Positions 35,801-45,846 of a stretch of DNA of 64,000 nt are shown here, in pieces; positions within the stretch are counted from its first letter, which is position 1; each line of letters opens with the position of its first letter. Under the pieces are notes generated by a model, which searched no databases, had not been told where the DNA came from, and worked only from the letters and a program-made list of their open reading frames with translations. The translations under genes were made by a program, and so were the position numbers. This DNA comes from Drosophila miranda (lineage: Eukaryota > Arthropoda > Insecta > Diptera > Drosophilidae): NCBI RefSeq assembly GCF_003369915.1, contig NC_046677.1, positions 29,902,913 to 29,966,912 on the forward strand, read 5' to 3'.

Positions 35801-37792
35801 CCACAGGAACAGAACCAACGAGCGCTAGTCTTCCCTCCGATTCGCAATTCCCTTCTGCACAAGCGAGTAGCTGAAGATGATCCAAAAAAACAAGTCGAGG
35901 AATCGCGATCAAAGCAAGAGAAGAGTATACAAATATTGTTAGAGTCTCCGCGTCGTCTACCATTTATGCGGAGCACTGCTCCGCGCAAACTCAAAGCTTA
36001 TACGGCTTCGAGGAAGAGCGCAGAGGACGACCGACCAAAACAGGAGGTGACTCAACAAACTTGGCCCGAGTCTCCGCGTCGTCTATCATCTATACGTAAC
36101 TCTGCCATGCGCCGAACCGTAACAGATGAACTTGATGAGGAACGAGAAGAGGAAAGATGCAAACAACAGTCTGCTCTGAGCCAACGTCAAACTAATGAAG
36201 GTCAGAGGAATCCAGAAGAAGACAGTGGGCTAACAGAGGAGCAGATTCCAAAACCTTTGTCCAAGTCTCCGCGTCGACTTCCCTCTGCACGCAGCTTACC
36301 TATGCGGCACACCAAAATCAAAAAGAAACAAAAAGAGGACAAAAGCAAGCCACAGAAACAGAACCAACGAGCGCTAGTCTTCCCTCCGATTCGCAATTCC
36401 CTTCTGCACAAGCGAGTAGCTGAAGATGATCCAAAAAAACAAGTCGAGGAATCGCGATCAAAGCAAGAGAAGAGTATACAAATATTGTTAGAGTCTCCGC
36501 GTCGTCTACCATTTATGCGGAGCACTGCTCCGCGCACACTCAAAGCTTATGCGGCATCGAGGAAGAGCGCAGAGGACGACCGACCAAAACAGGAGGTGAC
36601 TCAACAAACTTGGCCCGAGTCTCCGCGTCGTCTTTCATCTATACGTAACTCTGCTATGCGCCAAACCAAAACTGATGAACTCGAAAAGAAACGAGACGAG
36701 GGCAGTTCCAAACAACAGTCTCCTCTGAGTCAATGCAAAACTGATGAAGCTCGCGACGTAGACAGTTGCTCAACACAGGAGCGGATTCCAAAACTTTTTC
36801 CAGAGTCTCCGCGTCGTCTACCATTTATGCGTACCTCTGTTCTGCGCAAGCCCAAAGCCAATGAGGTTACTAAGAACAGAGCAGAAGACGGCCGTGAGGA
36901 GCGTGAACAAACTATGCGAATCTCCGAGTCTCCGCGTCTATCAGCTATCAAACGACAGTCACTGCAGGAGCAGAGCGTTCTACTTAAAAATGCGGTGGAT
37001 AGAACGGTGCACCGAAATGTCTCCGAGCTGGCGCGCAAGAGATTGGGAACCACCACATGCCGGACCCCATACAGTGCCCCCAAAGCAGAGACCCGCGCAG
37101 AGCCAGATAAGACTGAAGTTGTGACATTGATATCGCCGGTAAATCTGGTTGACTCGGTGGGTCATGTACCGACGCTGTTCCCCGGCATCGAATGCCCCAA
37201 TTCAATCTTCCAAATATCATCAACATCGTTTTGTCGCCTGTATAAGCCAGTAAAGATTCCTGCCGAGTTCTCTCCTGCAGCCTGCCTTCACCTTAAGGGA
37301 AAGTTAAGCAAACTGAACACAAATCGAGCCTTTTCAAAATTTGTCAATCTAGTGAATGCTATCAACAGCACTGCCAATCCCTTGGTCGATCACCTGCTAT
37401 TCTTCTTCCAGTTCGCCGAATTGATTGATTTGAAGATGTACGCCAGAAAGATTCTCTACCGTTCGAGGTCCTCATCCACCGAAGAAGCGGAACCTCTACG
37501 TTTCCAAATTGAGTGCTATGTTTTTGAGGACCGTCGAGACTATGTTACCTCCATCTCCATGGCATCCGAGCCACTGCTGCGGATTAGAGAAGCCATTCCG
37601 GGAGTGGAGCGTCGCTTGAAATTAATCGATGATGTCTTTGAGCTGACCAACGTTCCCCCAATCATTACCAAATGTCTAAAGATGGCCCTAAACGCCGTTG
37701 ATGCTGCACCTCTCTACCATATAATTGGTGAAATGCTCTATGCGATGAAGTACCCCGAGGAGACGCTAATTCAACTCAATTGTACCCCTTGA
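32822..37792 (+). CDS. Giant intronless protein with SPRR-motif tandem repeats, 1656 aa
   Basis: One uninterrupted frame. Residues 1-360 are mostly non-repetitive, basic and serine-rich, with a possible folded part around 60-230 (KCDCHRIHIYSSRSHKHLG). Residues 361-785 are four 104-107-residue repeats, followed by a truncated fifth (786-857). From 858 come two 183-residue repeats and part of a third, which starts at 1224. A motif close to ESPRRLPxxRN recurs 16 times, and a second, FSPTRN, about five times; both fit the S-P-x-[KR] pattern of proline-directed kinase sites and of SPKK/SPRR DNA-binding arms. Residues about 1430-1656 are non-repetitive and look globular (YARKILYRSR, then IPGVERRLKLIDDVFEL). 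There is no signal peptide or membrane segment; the highly basic composition suggests a nuclear or chromatin role, which is inference. A donor-like GTGAGT at 33041 has no in-frame partner I could find. I do not recognise the gene. Confidence 0.85.
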   Translation: MTVTNKELNKDNANVSETPGKAVNQRVSRSSFEPLPRIDDRQTFEFVQRKVTIMSSQSPFAVSKKKLKPWKRKVSSRTFIALTLKSLSRRRDLSTVLLLICPSSKCDCHRIHIYSSRSHKHLGSAKLTIEEADLLESHRSLDNYSVAYCSLPLTLQDAASNSLIKKQIFDLAQDPSQIPRHLLHQGKPLCISHKSKSFFLNDKGDDQYIMGDFKDQSNKTINSRTLEERFLFLKSQDKKEQKKALQSRLIIKERQSQLRLLARKIRQRSYRESVAEPVKSLSERKKSVHTSPLLTPGSAYNSQTAISGTDDAQGDSQQTLRESPRRFTSTSLCKPITNEFPKDKKEDERSSQKRIRKTMPESPRRLPSIRNYSMRQIKHKKKRKEHHRKPQEQNQRELVFSPTRNSVLHKRVAKENDPNKQDEDWGNVQEESYQAWPQLKNDEAQRNPEENSSLKEEQIPQPLPESPRGLPPTRNSASAEDKTDELQKKRKEHHRKPQEQNQRELVFSPTRDSVLHKRVAEEDDPNKQDEDCGNVQGESHQAWPQLKNDEAQRNPEENSSLKEEHIPQPLPESPRRLPPTRNSASAEDKTGELQKKRKEHHRKPQEQNQRELVFSPTRNSVLQERVAEEDDPNKQDEDWGKVQEESQQAWPRVKNDEAKRNPEENSSLKEEQIPQPLPESPRRLPPTRNSASAEDKTGELQKKRKEYHRKPQEQNQRELVFSPTRNSVLHKRVAEEDDPNKQDEDCGNVQGESHQAWPQLKNDEAKRNPEENSSLKKERIPQPLPKSPRRLPHIRNTALAQGKTDALGKKREEDRRKQQERNQRVLAFSPTRNFDLRKRVAQEAAPNKQEKSLPTMLEFPRRLPFMRSTALRKLKAYAASRKSAEDDRPKQEVTQQTWPESPRRLSSIRNSAMRRTVTDELDEEREEERCKQQSALSQRQTNEGQRNPEEDSGLTEEQIPKPLSKSPRRLPSARSLPMRHTKIKKKQKEDKSKPQEQNQRALVFPPIRNSLLHKRVAEDDPKKQVEESRSKQEKSIQILLESPRRLPFMRSTAPRKLKAYTASRKSAEDDRPKQEVTQQTWPESPRRLSSIRNSAMRRTVTDELDEEREEERCKQQSALSQRQTNEGQRNPEEDSGLTEEQIPKPLSKSPRRLPSARSLPMRHTKIKKKQKEDKSKPQKQNQRALVFPPIRNSLLHKRVAEDDPKKQVEESRSKQEKSIQILLESPRRLPFMRSTAPRTLKAYAASRKSAEDDRPKQEVTQQTWPESPRRLSSIRNSAMRQTKTDELEKKRDEGSSKQQSPLSQCKTDEARDVDSCSTQERIPKLFPESPRRLPFMRTSVLRKPKANEVTKNRAEDGREEREQTMRISESPRLSAIKRQSLQEQSVLLKNAVDRTVHRNVSELARKRLGTTTCRTPYSAPKAETRAEPDKTEVVTLISPVNLVDSVGHVPTLFPGIECPNSIFQISSTSFCRLYKPVKIPAEFSPAACLHLKGKLSKLNTNRAFSKFVNLVNAINSTANPLVDHLLFFFQFAELIDLKMYARKILYRSRSSSTEEAEPLRFQIECYVFEDRRDYVTSISMASEPLLRIREAIPGVERRLKLIDDVFELTNVPPIITKCLKMALNAVDAAPLYHIIGEMLYAMKYPEETLIQLNCTP
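33902..35392 (+). repeat. In-frame 321 bp coding repeat array (107 residues)
   Basis: Units start at 33902 (312 bp), 34214, 34535 and 34856 (321 bp each), with a partial unit at 35177-35392. The middle units are nearly identical. The period is a multiple of three, so copy-number change keeps the frame. Confidence 0.95.
35393..36700 (+). repeat. In-frame 549 bp coding repeat array (183 residues)
   Basis: Units start at 35393, 35942 and 36491 (partial). Each full unit contains three SPRR motifs, spaced about 42, 66 and 75 residues. Units one and two differ at only a few bases over most of their length. Confidence 0.95.
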
Positions 37793-39717
37793 GGTGAAAC
37801 ATGACGATACATGATGATTATTTGTTTTGAAATATATACGAATTTTCCTAAGTTGTTGACTATTTTTCTCGTAGCAAAGCCCGCAAAATGTGCCCAATAA
37901 TGTGATGACGAACGATTCCTATAAATCTTGAATTGTTCTGGATTTCCTTAAGTATTTGTTCCTTACCTGAATGTTCTACGAGACGCTTTTAGCTCAGGAA
38001 CAATGCTCTCCAATGCTATGAGGCCTCCAAGTCGTGGGCGTATCCTTGTGACTTGCAGCTTTGAGCAATGCTGTTGTTTTTTCAAACATGTCTCCCCTAT
38101 AATTATGCCAAATTGTAAACGGGCAGTGCATACTAATGTCACCAGATTTCCTTTTCCCACAGTGCAACTGCACTGCACTGCAGTGGTTGAAACAATGACT
38201 GGAATTACTCGCATCAAAGTTGTTCTTCTTGAATTTCAATGATAATAAAAATACATAGTCGATAAATATCATTTAATACATAAATCGAGAACTAAGTACA
38301 CGAGCACACACACACACACACACACACTGACAGTGCTCAGTCATGGCAGCTGCCACAGGAAGTCCTATATGGGAGCCCTGTATGTGCGCTGCATCTCTGC
38401 TGACTGACTTCCTTTATCCACCTCTGTCTTGCAGTGGCAGCTCGCTCGCCCCTTGGGTGCCCGAGCATTTGTGGCATGCGGGGCATGCGGGGCATGCGGC
38501 ACACGCTGCGTATGAGCTATTTTCTTAAGCCAGCGCCAGTTTCCTCCTTTAACCTTTTGGTTGCCTGACTCGACTTCCTTTTGTGTGTGTGTGTGGGTTC
38601 GGTGCTCTGCGTCATGTGTGGCATGCGAAGCATGCAAGGTTTTCCCCTCCGGCCACCATTCTCATTGAAAGCATCTGAGAGTTATTTTTATGGAGCTACT
38701 TTATGCGTCCATCTGGGCGAGTGTGTGCCGTAGCAGCCCCAAACAACGTGGCACAAAAATGTGCCATCAACGTGTCTGGTTGGGTTTATTTATAAGCAGG
38801 AAGACTAAATATAATTCTTCTTTAAGTTGCTTCTTATTGAATAATGTTTAGAGAGCTGTACAAAAACTAACCCTTTATTTAGATTAGTTTTTTGATTTAA
38901 ATCCATTTATTATAATTACTGTCTATTATATAAAAAATGTTAGGTCGTCGCGGTGGTCTCGATATTTTACTCGTTTGGAAGCGAGCACTCGCTCGTAAGC
39001 TACAAAAGCGAGTTGGTCGGGATTGCCGCACGAGGGAAGTGAGTTCTTTTTTTATAGTGTTGTAATACGGGTTGGATTATTAAGTTGGGACGATGGATCA
39101 CAACAACCTATTCTCAGGGCTTGAACCAGAATGAATGTAAGAGTGAAATCGAAAAGCTAAGAACAGGGGAGTGGAAGGAAGCTTCTCTATCTTCTCGCTG
39201 TAGCCCAGTCACTGATTGTGTATCGTGCCCTGTGCCCTGAGCTGGGGCTGTGCTTTTGTTGGTGTAAACTAATACATGTCCCATTATGATAGGTTGGAGC
39301 TTAGAACGACTTTGATTAATTGTGGGAAAATTACCAAAAGCATCAAAAGTCTGAACGGTAATTTATGTGGATAGTCTAAAGGGATTTTAAATGCAAGTCA
39401 TTGTATATACAGCTCTGAATTCAGAATGAACGATGAAACTAAAGCTTTAAATGAGGAAATAAAAAATCGGTAGTAGACTTTTATTGCAGGGCAGGGTAAG
39501 ATATTTTCTATTAGAATTCAGATCCGTTTCCAATGCAACACATTAGGTTTTCTCTGAGCTTGCTGTCTCCCTCCCCACTCATTCTCTTGCTCAAACCTCA
39601 TCGAAATCTACTTCCAGTCGTAAAACAAAAAAAACCAGAGCCGAAAATTTTTCATTTGTAAATTTCTAAATTTTGTAAATTTTGTAAATTTCTCAAAACT
39701 CAACTCAATTTTTAATA
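37793..39717. other. Intergenic DNA between the SPRR-repeat gene and GLOD4
   Basis: No gene seen. It contains a CA run (38305-38327), a GGGCATGCG repeat near 38477-38500, and a segment near 38965-39060 that partly resembles 23255-23340. No clear poly(A) signal follows the SPRR-repeat gene. Confidence 0.55.
38305..38327. repeat. CA dinucleotide repeat
   Basis: An uninterrupted CA run of about 23 bp. Confidence 0.95.
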
Positions 39718-40584
39718 ATGGCAGTACTATCGGGACGCGCCCTGCACTATGTGCTCAAGATTGGAGACCGGGCCAAGAACGCCTTCTTCTTTCGCCAGAT
39801 CCTGGGAATGAAGGTTTTGCGTCACGAGGAATTCAAAGAAGGTTGCGAAGCCGAATGCAATGGACCTTACGACAATCGGTGGAGCAAGACCATGGTGGGC
39901 TACGGTCCGGAGAGTTCCCATTTCGTGATCGAGCTCACCTACAACTACGGCGTGACCAGCTACGAAATGGGTAATGATTTCGGCGGAGTAACCATTCACT
40001 CTACTGAGATATTGCCACGCGCCGCCCAGCACTCGTACCCCATTGAAAAGACGGATGGGGGCCATCTACTCACCTCGCCCGACGGGTACAAGTTCCATGT
40101 GATCGACCAGGCAGCTACGGAAGCCGACGCCGATCCCGTGCAGTCGGTGGAGCTGCGCGTGACCAATCTTGCGGCCTCGCGGCAGTACTGGGAGCAGGTG
40201 CTCCGGATGCAGCCACTGGCGGAGAACAAGCAGTCCGTGTGGCTGACCTATGACGTCAAGCAAGCGTCGCTGGAGCTCACCCAGACTCCGGATCCCATCA
40301 ACCGGGCCAAGGCATACGGAAGGATCGCCTTCGCTGTTCCCGCGGCAACGCAACAACCGCTGCACGAAGCAGTCGTGGCAGCCGGCGGCACGGTCCTGAA
40401 GTCCCCAATCACTCTGGAAACGCCCGGCAAGCCCGCCGTGACAGTGCTTATCTTGGCCGATCCTGACGGTCACGAGATCTGCTTCGTGGACGAGGAGGGA
40501 TTCTCGCAGCTCTCCCAGGAGGAGCCCGATGGCGATCAGCGACTGGAAAAGTACCTTGCGAAGGATCCCTTCCAGTCGAAGTGA
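39718..40584 (+). CDS. GLOD4: Glyoxalase-domain protein GLOD4
   Basis: Single exon, 288 residues, start MAVLSGRALHYVLKIG with good AATAATGG context. Two vicinal-oxygen-chelate (glyoxalase/bleomycin-resistance) modules lie at about 5-125 and 130-262. The conserved GLOD4 block FRQILGMKVLRHEEFKEGC is followed by CNGPYDNRWSKTMVGYGPE and ELTYNYGVTSYEMGNDF. Module two ends LETPGKPAVTVLILADPDG then HEICFVDEE. Length is near the human protein (about 298 aa). GLOD4 proteins are linked to mitochondria in mammals, but their substrate is not established, and true glyoxalase I activity should not be assumed. The D. melanogaster counterpart is, from memory, an X-linked gene. An AATAAA follows at 40765. Codon use is the most biased in the window, fitting a well-expressed gene. 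Confidence 0.95.
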   Translation: MAVLSGRALHYVLKIGDRAKNAFFFRQILGMKVLRHEEFKEGCEAECNGPYDNRWSKTMVGYGPESSHFVIELTYNYGVTSYEMGNDFGGVTIHSTEILPRAAQHSYPIEKTDGGHLLTSPDGYKFHVIDQAATEADADPVQSVELRVTNLAASRQYWEQVLRMQPLAENKQSVWLTYDVKQASLELTQTPDPINRAKAYGRIAFAVPAATQQPLHEAVVAAGGTVLKSPITLETPGKPAVTVLILADPDGHEICFVDEEGFSQLSQEEPDGDQRLEKYLAKDPFQSK

Positions 40585-40764
40585 AGCCTCTCTGAGTTTT
40601 GTGGGAGTTTTCCACAAGATTTTTCATTTGTTTGATGGCCCAACTAGAAATTTATATCGTGGAAATCGGATATTTCCGATAAATATTGTATTAAAAACCT
40701 ACACAGCACACACAGGCCGGCAGGAACATAAGGATCCGACATGTACACTCTCATTTTCCTTTCA

Positions 40765-40770
40765 AATAAA
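40765..40770 (+). terminator. Poly(A) signal AATAAA, GLOD4
   Basis: AATAAA about 180 nt after the GLOD4 stop. Confidence 0.6.
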
Positions 40771-41272
40771 TTCCCCTCTGTATTATTTTAACTTGATTAG
40801 TTGGCTCTTCAAGGACTCTTAATTTTTTTTGCTCATTTGTTTTGCTGCCATAATTTATTGCTTGTAAGTAATCAAATTGCTGCTGAGAGAGCTGCAATCT
40901 AGACAAATTACCCATCCACTCATCTATTTTAGTTTTTTAATTAAAGCCAAGAGCGAGGTTGCTTGCATCCATGGGGGACGACAGTCGGAGGAGGAGGAGC
41001 ATTTGAGGGAGTTGTCCCAAAACATTTGCCAGACGCATCGGACATAAATCAAGTGAACGAGAACGAGTCCGACATGGACATGGCAGGACAACAAATCCAA
41101 CAGAACTGCTCCAGTCCTGATAGCCCTTTTCTGGGCCCCTCCCCACTCCACCCCACCCCACCCCACTCACACTCCCCATGGGCGGAGTAAAATTTGGTGA
41201 ATTGCAGCTGGTCGAAACTGGAGGGCAAGGGCAAACTTTTTGGCGTAGAACTAACGAGCATCAGTGTAAACT

Positions 41273-41293
41273 GTCGTCGTCGTCGTCGTCGTC
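41273..41293. repeat. (GTC)7 microsatellite
   Basis: Seven uninterrupted GTC units. Confidence 0.95.
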
Positions 41294-44200
41294 GATGGCT
41301 TCAGTTGCTGCTGGAGCAGCCCTTCTTGTTCCTGCCGCGTCGGTTCTCATTAAACGCCACGGCGTAAAAAAGTTCATGCGAACCAAAAAAAAGAGGCTGT
41401 ATTAGTTTCTACTTCACTGCGATTCCAGGCCATGCCGTGTCAACATTTTTCCGCGGCGTTCAAATTAGTTGGGGACTTTGTTTTTGTCGATGTTCGAAGA
41501 ATGGCGGGAAAGTGTGGGAAAAAGTTTCAAGGGAAGGCCAAAATTGAATTTGATTGAAATTTAAGGCTACTAATTACCGAACACAGGGAAAAAAAACACG
41601 GAAATTATAGTATTTACACTTGGATTATTTGCACGGAGAGAGGAAATTGTACAAAAGGAAAGTGTTTTCCCTCAAATGTTGTACTTTAGTCTGTAATATA
41701 TGGTAGGTATGGTATGGCATTAGAATATTACACTCTTGGCCCGGTTCATCCCATCGTCCGCTAACAAGGATATGCAATAATATTGGCCAACATTCTAACA
41801 CAGAAGCCGTAAATTCATGTTGAGTTTTATTTTGAGCGAAAAAAATAAAAATCATAGATAATCATTATTTTTGAGTTTTATTTTTTTTTGTCAAGAATAA
41901 TGATTAAGTCCAAGTTTTATCAAATTACACAACACTAATGATTATCGGCGGAAAACAAAAATTGAAATATAATCATTACCAAGTAAATTTAAATATATAA
42001 CTTATAAGGATTAAGGTCCTTGAAAACATCACGTCCTTGGGGCGGGTGTTGGTGGTTACGATAGTGTTTCCGCACAAAAGATAGCTGTTCTGCTTTCACT
42101 GGAATTTTTATTTAAGGCGGCAGCGGCTAGAACCAGTTGGGAATTATAGGTGCATCAAATATTGATATAAATTTATTTAATTTAAATACAAAAAAAATAT
42201 TTATTTATTTTAATAAATTCTCGCCTTCCCGTCGTGGTTTTCTCGACTTCCGTCGCTTTCTTTTTGGGATGCGCTCCTCGTTGCTCGTCGTATTTTTAGG
42301 GATGGGATCATCCTTGCTGCTCCTTGTGTCTAAGGATCATATCATCATTTGTTTGCGATTTGCGTACCAAACTGTGCACCAACCAATATATATATATTTT
42401 TAAATATTTTTAGCTCTTGCCTAAATGTTGACCCTGCTCGTAATATTGCCGTACATAGGTTATTATTTCTTTAATTAAGTAAATGTATTTCTCGTGCGAG
42501 GTTTAACTAAAAATTATGCTATCCCATTAATTGTTCTTTAAAATGTCACCATACCCTGTATCATGAATAAAAGCCACTGCCCATTTGCTCCACTTTATAG
42601 TCGTAAATATCTAACTGCCATAAAGTTGTTCCTTTTAGCCAAAGGATTCCCATTGGTACAATGCCCGGCAATATACGAGTAGTACATCTGTAAAGTTCCT
42701 GCTCGAAAAATCTCTCCAACTTTTGTTTCTAAGCAGCTATCTCTCTCCATCTCCATCTCCATCTCTATCTTTTTGTGTGTGTCTCACAAAAGATTCGCTA
42801 GGGACAGAGCAGCCGAAAAGTATGCAACACAATGCAACTGGAAATCGCAGCTGCAGGCGAAATTGGTACTGGATCCTGGATGCCTGGTTCCCTGGTCCTG
42901 TTCTGTGTTCGGGCCTTGCTCCAGTCCTGGGGCGTGTTGTAAGCAAACTTTTGCAACATTTATCTTCGTTATTATGACGCTCGAATGGGCTATCAGCACG
43001 AAGACTGGAGCGAGCGACTGTTTAATATTTGGAGAAACGATGCCAGCGGAAAAGATGGAGACTCCGAAGAGGAATAGGAATAAGAAGAATGCCCCGTGAA
43101 CTGCAATGGCTAAGCAGGCTCCAGACTCGTTCGCCCCTCTGAAGTCTGTGCACTCGCTCCCAATGCGAAGTGTCTAAAAATTTTACAGCTTGTCATACTA
43201 CCAGAGCCGGCGGGTTTATAATAAACGTATACTGTGACGAGGCCAAATGAAAACTATGACTTTCTGATAACAGTGATTATTAAATGGCATTCAACTTTTT
43301 TATGGAAGGAACAGAGATATATTCTCCAGAATATTCCCACTAAATACCCTTTGCTACCCCTTAGTCACATGCAATTCCCAATCGCATGGGCTGCTATCAT
43401 CTGTGCATCACTGACACAGAGCAGGACAAGGACAAGCTTTACCAGAGCTGAATTTAGCTACTATTTCGGAGAAGACAAAGACCAGCAGCAGCATCCCAGT
43501 GGCAGTGCCACGCTGCGTGGCAGTTGTAAACGGGAAGGAAATGGCAACTTTTTCCTGCACTTAATTAGTTTGGGCATAAGTGGAGCAGAAAAAGTTGTCC
43601 GCCCAGAAGGAGGGATAGTTTGGAGGGGGACTGACGGTGTTGGGGGGGGGGCGTCCCTCTTGGGTTTGTCAACTGTCTGTCGTTCCTGTTCTCCTTCTAA
43701 GGAAATTGCCTCATAAATGTTCATTACACAGTTCCCTGGAACTGGCAAATGTTTGCTCTGCATGGTAGTGGGGATGTGCGGGTGTTTTGTATCTGAATTT
43801 GGATGGATTTATACGGCTTGGTGGGTGTAACCTCCACCATTTCCACTGAGGATGTTCGCTGCATTTGAAGCGGAAATATTGTACCATCATTTTGGTTTAA
43901 TTTTAGAAATGAACAAAGATTTCGCACTCATTTCAGCGCTGTTCAGCGTTGCCATATCACCTAACTCGAATCAGCTCACATTAATCATACGCCCCGCTGG
44001 TCAACTCGCATTTTGTCGAGCAAATTGCTTGCCTCTCGAATTTCTTACTGTGTGGCATTATGCTGGCACTTCCAGACACACAAACAGCCCGTACACGCAG
44101 CAATTCAAAAATATTAAGTACCGCAGTTGGGCGAGTACTTAGTGGAGACAACAGATGGAGATGGGAGGATGGGCGATGGGAGACGGGAAAATGCCAGTCA

Positions 44201-44512
44201 AACAATGAGCAAACAATGGATGTCCCACGCAGCCCCACGACTGCAAATGAACCCACAAAATATTGGGGAGAATCTCCAGGGGGAGGAGGCCCAACGCTTT
44301 GTTGCTTTATCGAAGCAAAAATGGAGGCCCTTAGAGATGCGTGCGTGATAGGGGCCTACAGGGGCCTACAGGGGCCACTGCTTACCTTTCCGTACAAGGA
44401 GAGCCATAAATCTTAGTCAAACTATTCTTCATTCTTAAACCATCTGTCGATTTTCCACCGATCAATGGCCAAAGCACGCGCTCATCCCCAACGAACTGCA
44501 GTCAAGTGGAGT

Positions 44513-44559
44513 ACCAGGACCAGAACCAGGACCAGCACCAGGACCAGGCCAGGACCAGA
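44513..44559. repeat. CCAGGA minisatellite
   Basis: Imperfect hexamers CCAGGA/CCAGAA/CCAGCA. A related array in the same orientation lies at 45631-45690. Confidence 0.9.
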
Positions 44560-45630
44560 CCCCACCCAAGTCTGTGGGCACACCATCGAAGCTACGTTTG
44601 TCGGAACTGTCACATTAAAATGGATGATTTATTTGCGTTCCTAATTTATTGCGCCACAGTCACCGGCCGCGTTTCAGGACGGGTCCCAGGCAGGATATTG
44701 AGTACGCGTAATGCATTACCGAGCGAATGGCAGCGGTAGAGGGATGGGAGGGAGCATGGCCAATGAACTCCGGGACACGCGCAGCGGGAAGCGGGTTTTT
44801 GGGAGCTCGAATAATGAATTTTACACGCCACTTAATAATCGCATTAGAGCGCTAAGCAGCCCGCTGACAGATGCGGGGAGGAACCACATCCGGCATGAAA
44901 AACGCCCTTCCGTTCCGTTCCATTCTTCCCTGTTCCGTTACGCTTCATTCCATTCGATTCCAGGCCTTTTCAGCATCAACCAGGTAATGTTTTATTGTTT
45001 TGCTGATTGCTACAAATGACGGGATTCCTTTCCTTTGTTGGACTTCTTTGTTCGGTTTTCACGCGGCTAATGCGAAGGATTCATGATCCTGTTTAGTGAA
45101 TGGTGTGCAATTATCCCAAAAAAAACCATACCAAACTCGGAGATGGCTAAAAATTTCCTTGAAGGAATTCCCAGTCACTTCCAGGATTGAATCCCCCTGT
45201 GATTGAAGACAAATACCACCAGAGAACTGCTACAAACTCTAGTGCACTCTGAAGCATTCCTTTCCTTCAACAATCAATCTCGAACATCTTTGCCGGCTAC
45301 TTCTAATTTGCACTTTACAACACTGACAGCCAGCGCCAAAGAGCAAACAGACAAAAAGTAATCGACAAGACGAGGGCCACATAGATAGAGAGAAAGAGAA
45401 AAAGAGAGAGAGAGAGCTGAGATAACATCTTCATCAGTTGACACCTCATATCCTTTGAACATTTTCCAATCGAGGGACTCTGCTGTCGCTCCTCCTTGGT
45501 TTAAGTCTATTAGAAATATTGCGCGTCCAACGTTCAATTTCTTTATTAGAAAAATCATTGGTTTTTCGCTTCTTTCTTTTTTCTGATTTCTTTCTCTGTT
45601 GCATTCTGTGTTTGGCCAACTGGAATGGCA

Positions 45631-45690
45631 GCCAGGACGAGGAACAGGTCCAGGTCTAGGGCCAGGGCCAGGACCAGGACCAGGACCAGG
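45631..45690. repeat. CCAGGA minisatellite, second locus
   Basis: Imperfect hexamers, with the last copies perfect CCAGGA. Confidence 0.9.
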
Positions 45691-45822
45691 TGAGGTTGTG
45701 ATTGAAAAACACAAATAGACTTTGTAAACAGATGAAATGTTGGCACATATATACTCGTGCTCTTACAGGGGCTCCAATAGAACTTAATAGGTATGTGTGT
45801 GGGAGAGAAACGGACAGTGTTT

Positions 45823-45846
45823 GATAGAGAGAGAGATAGAGAAATG
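45823..45846 (+). promoter_or_regulatory. GA-rich MSL-recognition-type motif
   Basis: GATAGAGAGAGAGATAGAGA contains the GAGAGAGAT core known for the Drosophila dosage-compensation complex. This would be meaningful only if the window is X-linked. Confidence 0.3.

Noticed and set aside
34120-36543. Several 100-codon minus-strand frames opposite the SPRR repeats
   Set aside because: They recur with the repeat period and are shadows of the plus-strand coding repeats.
40963-41190. Plus-strand frame with ASDINQVNENESDMDMAGQQ
   Set aside because: The middle looks coding, but the rest is proline/histidine from C-rich repeats and no splice partner was seen.
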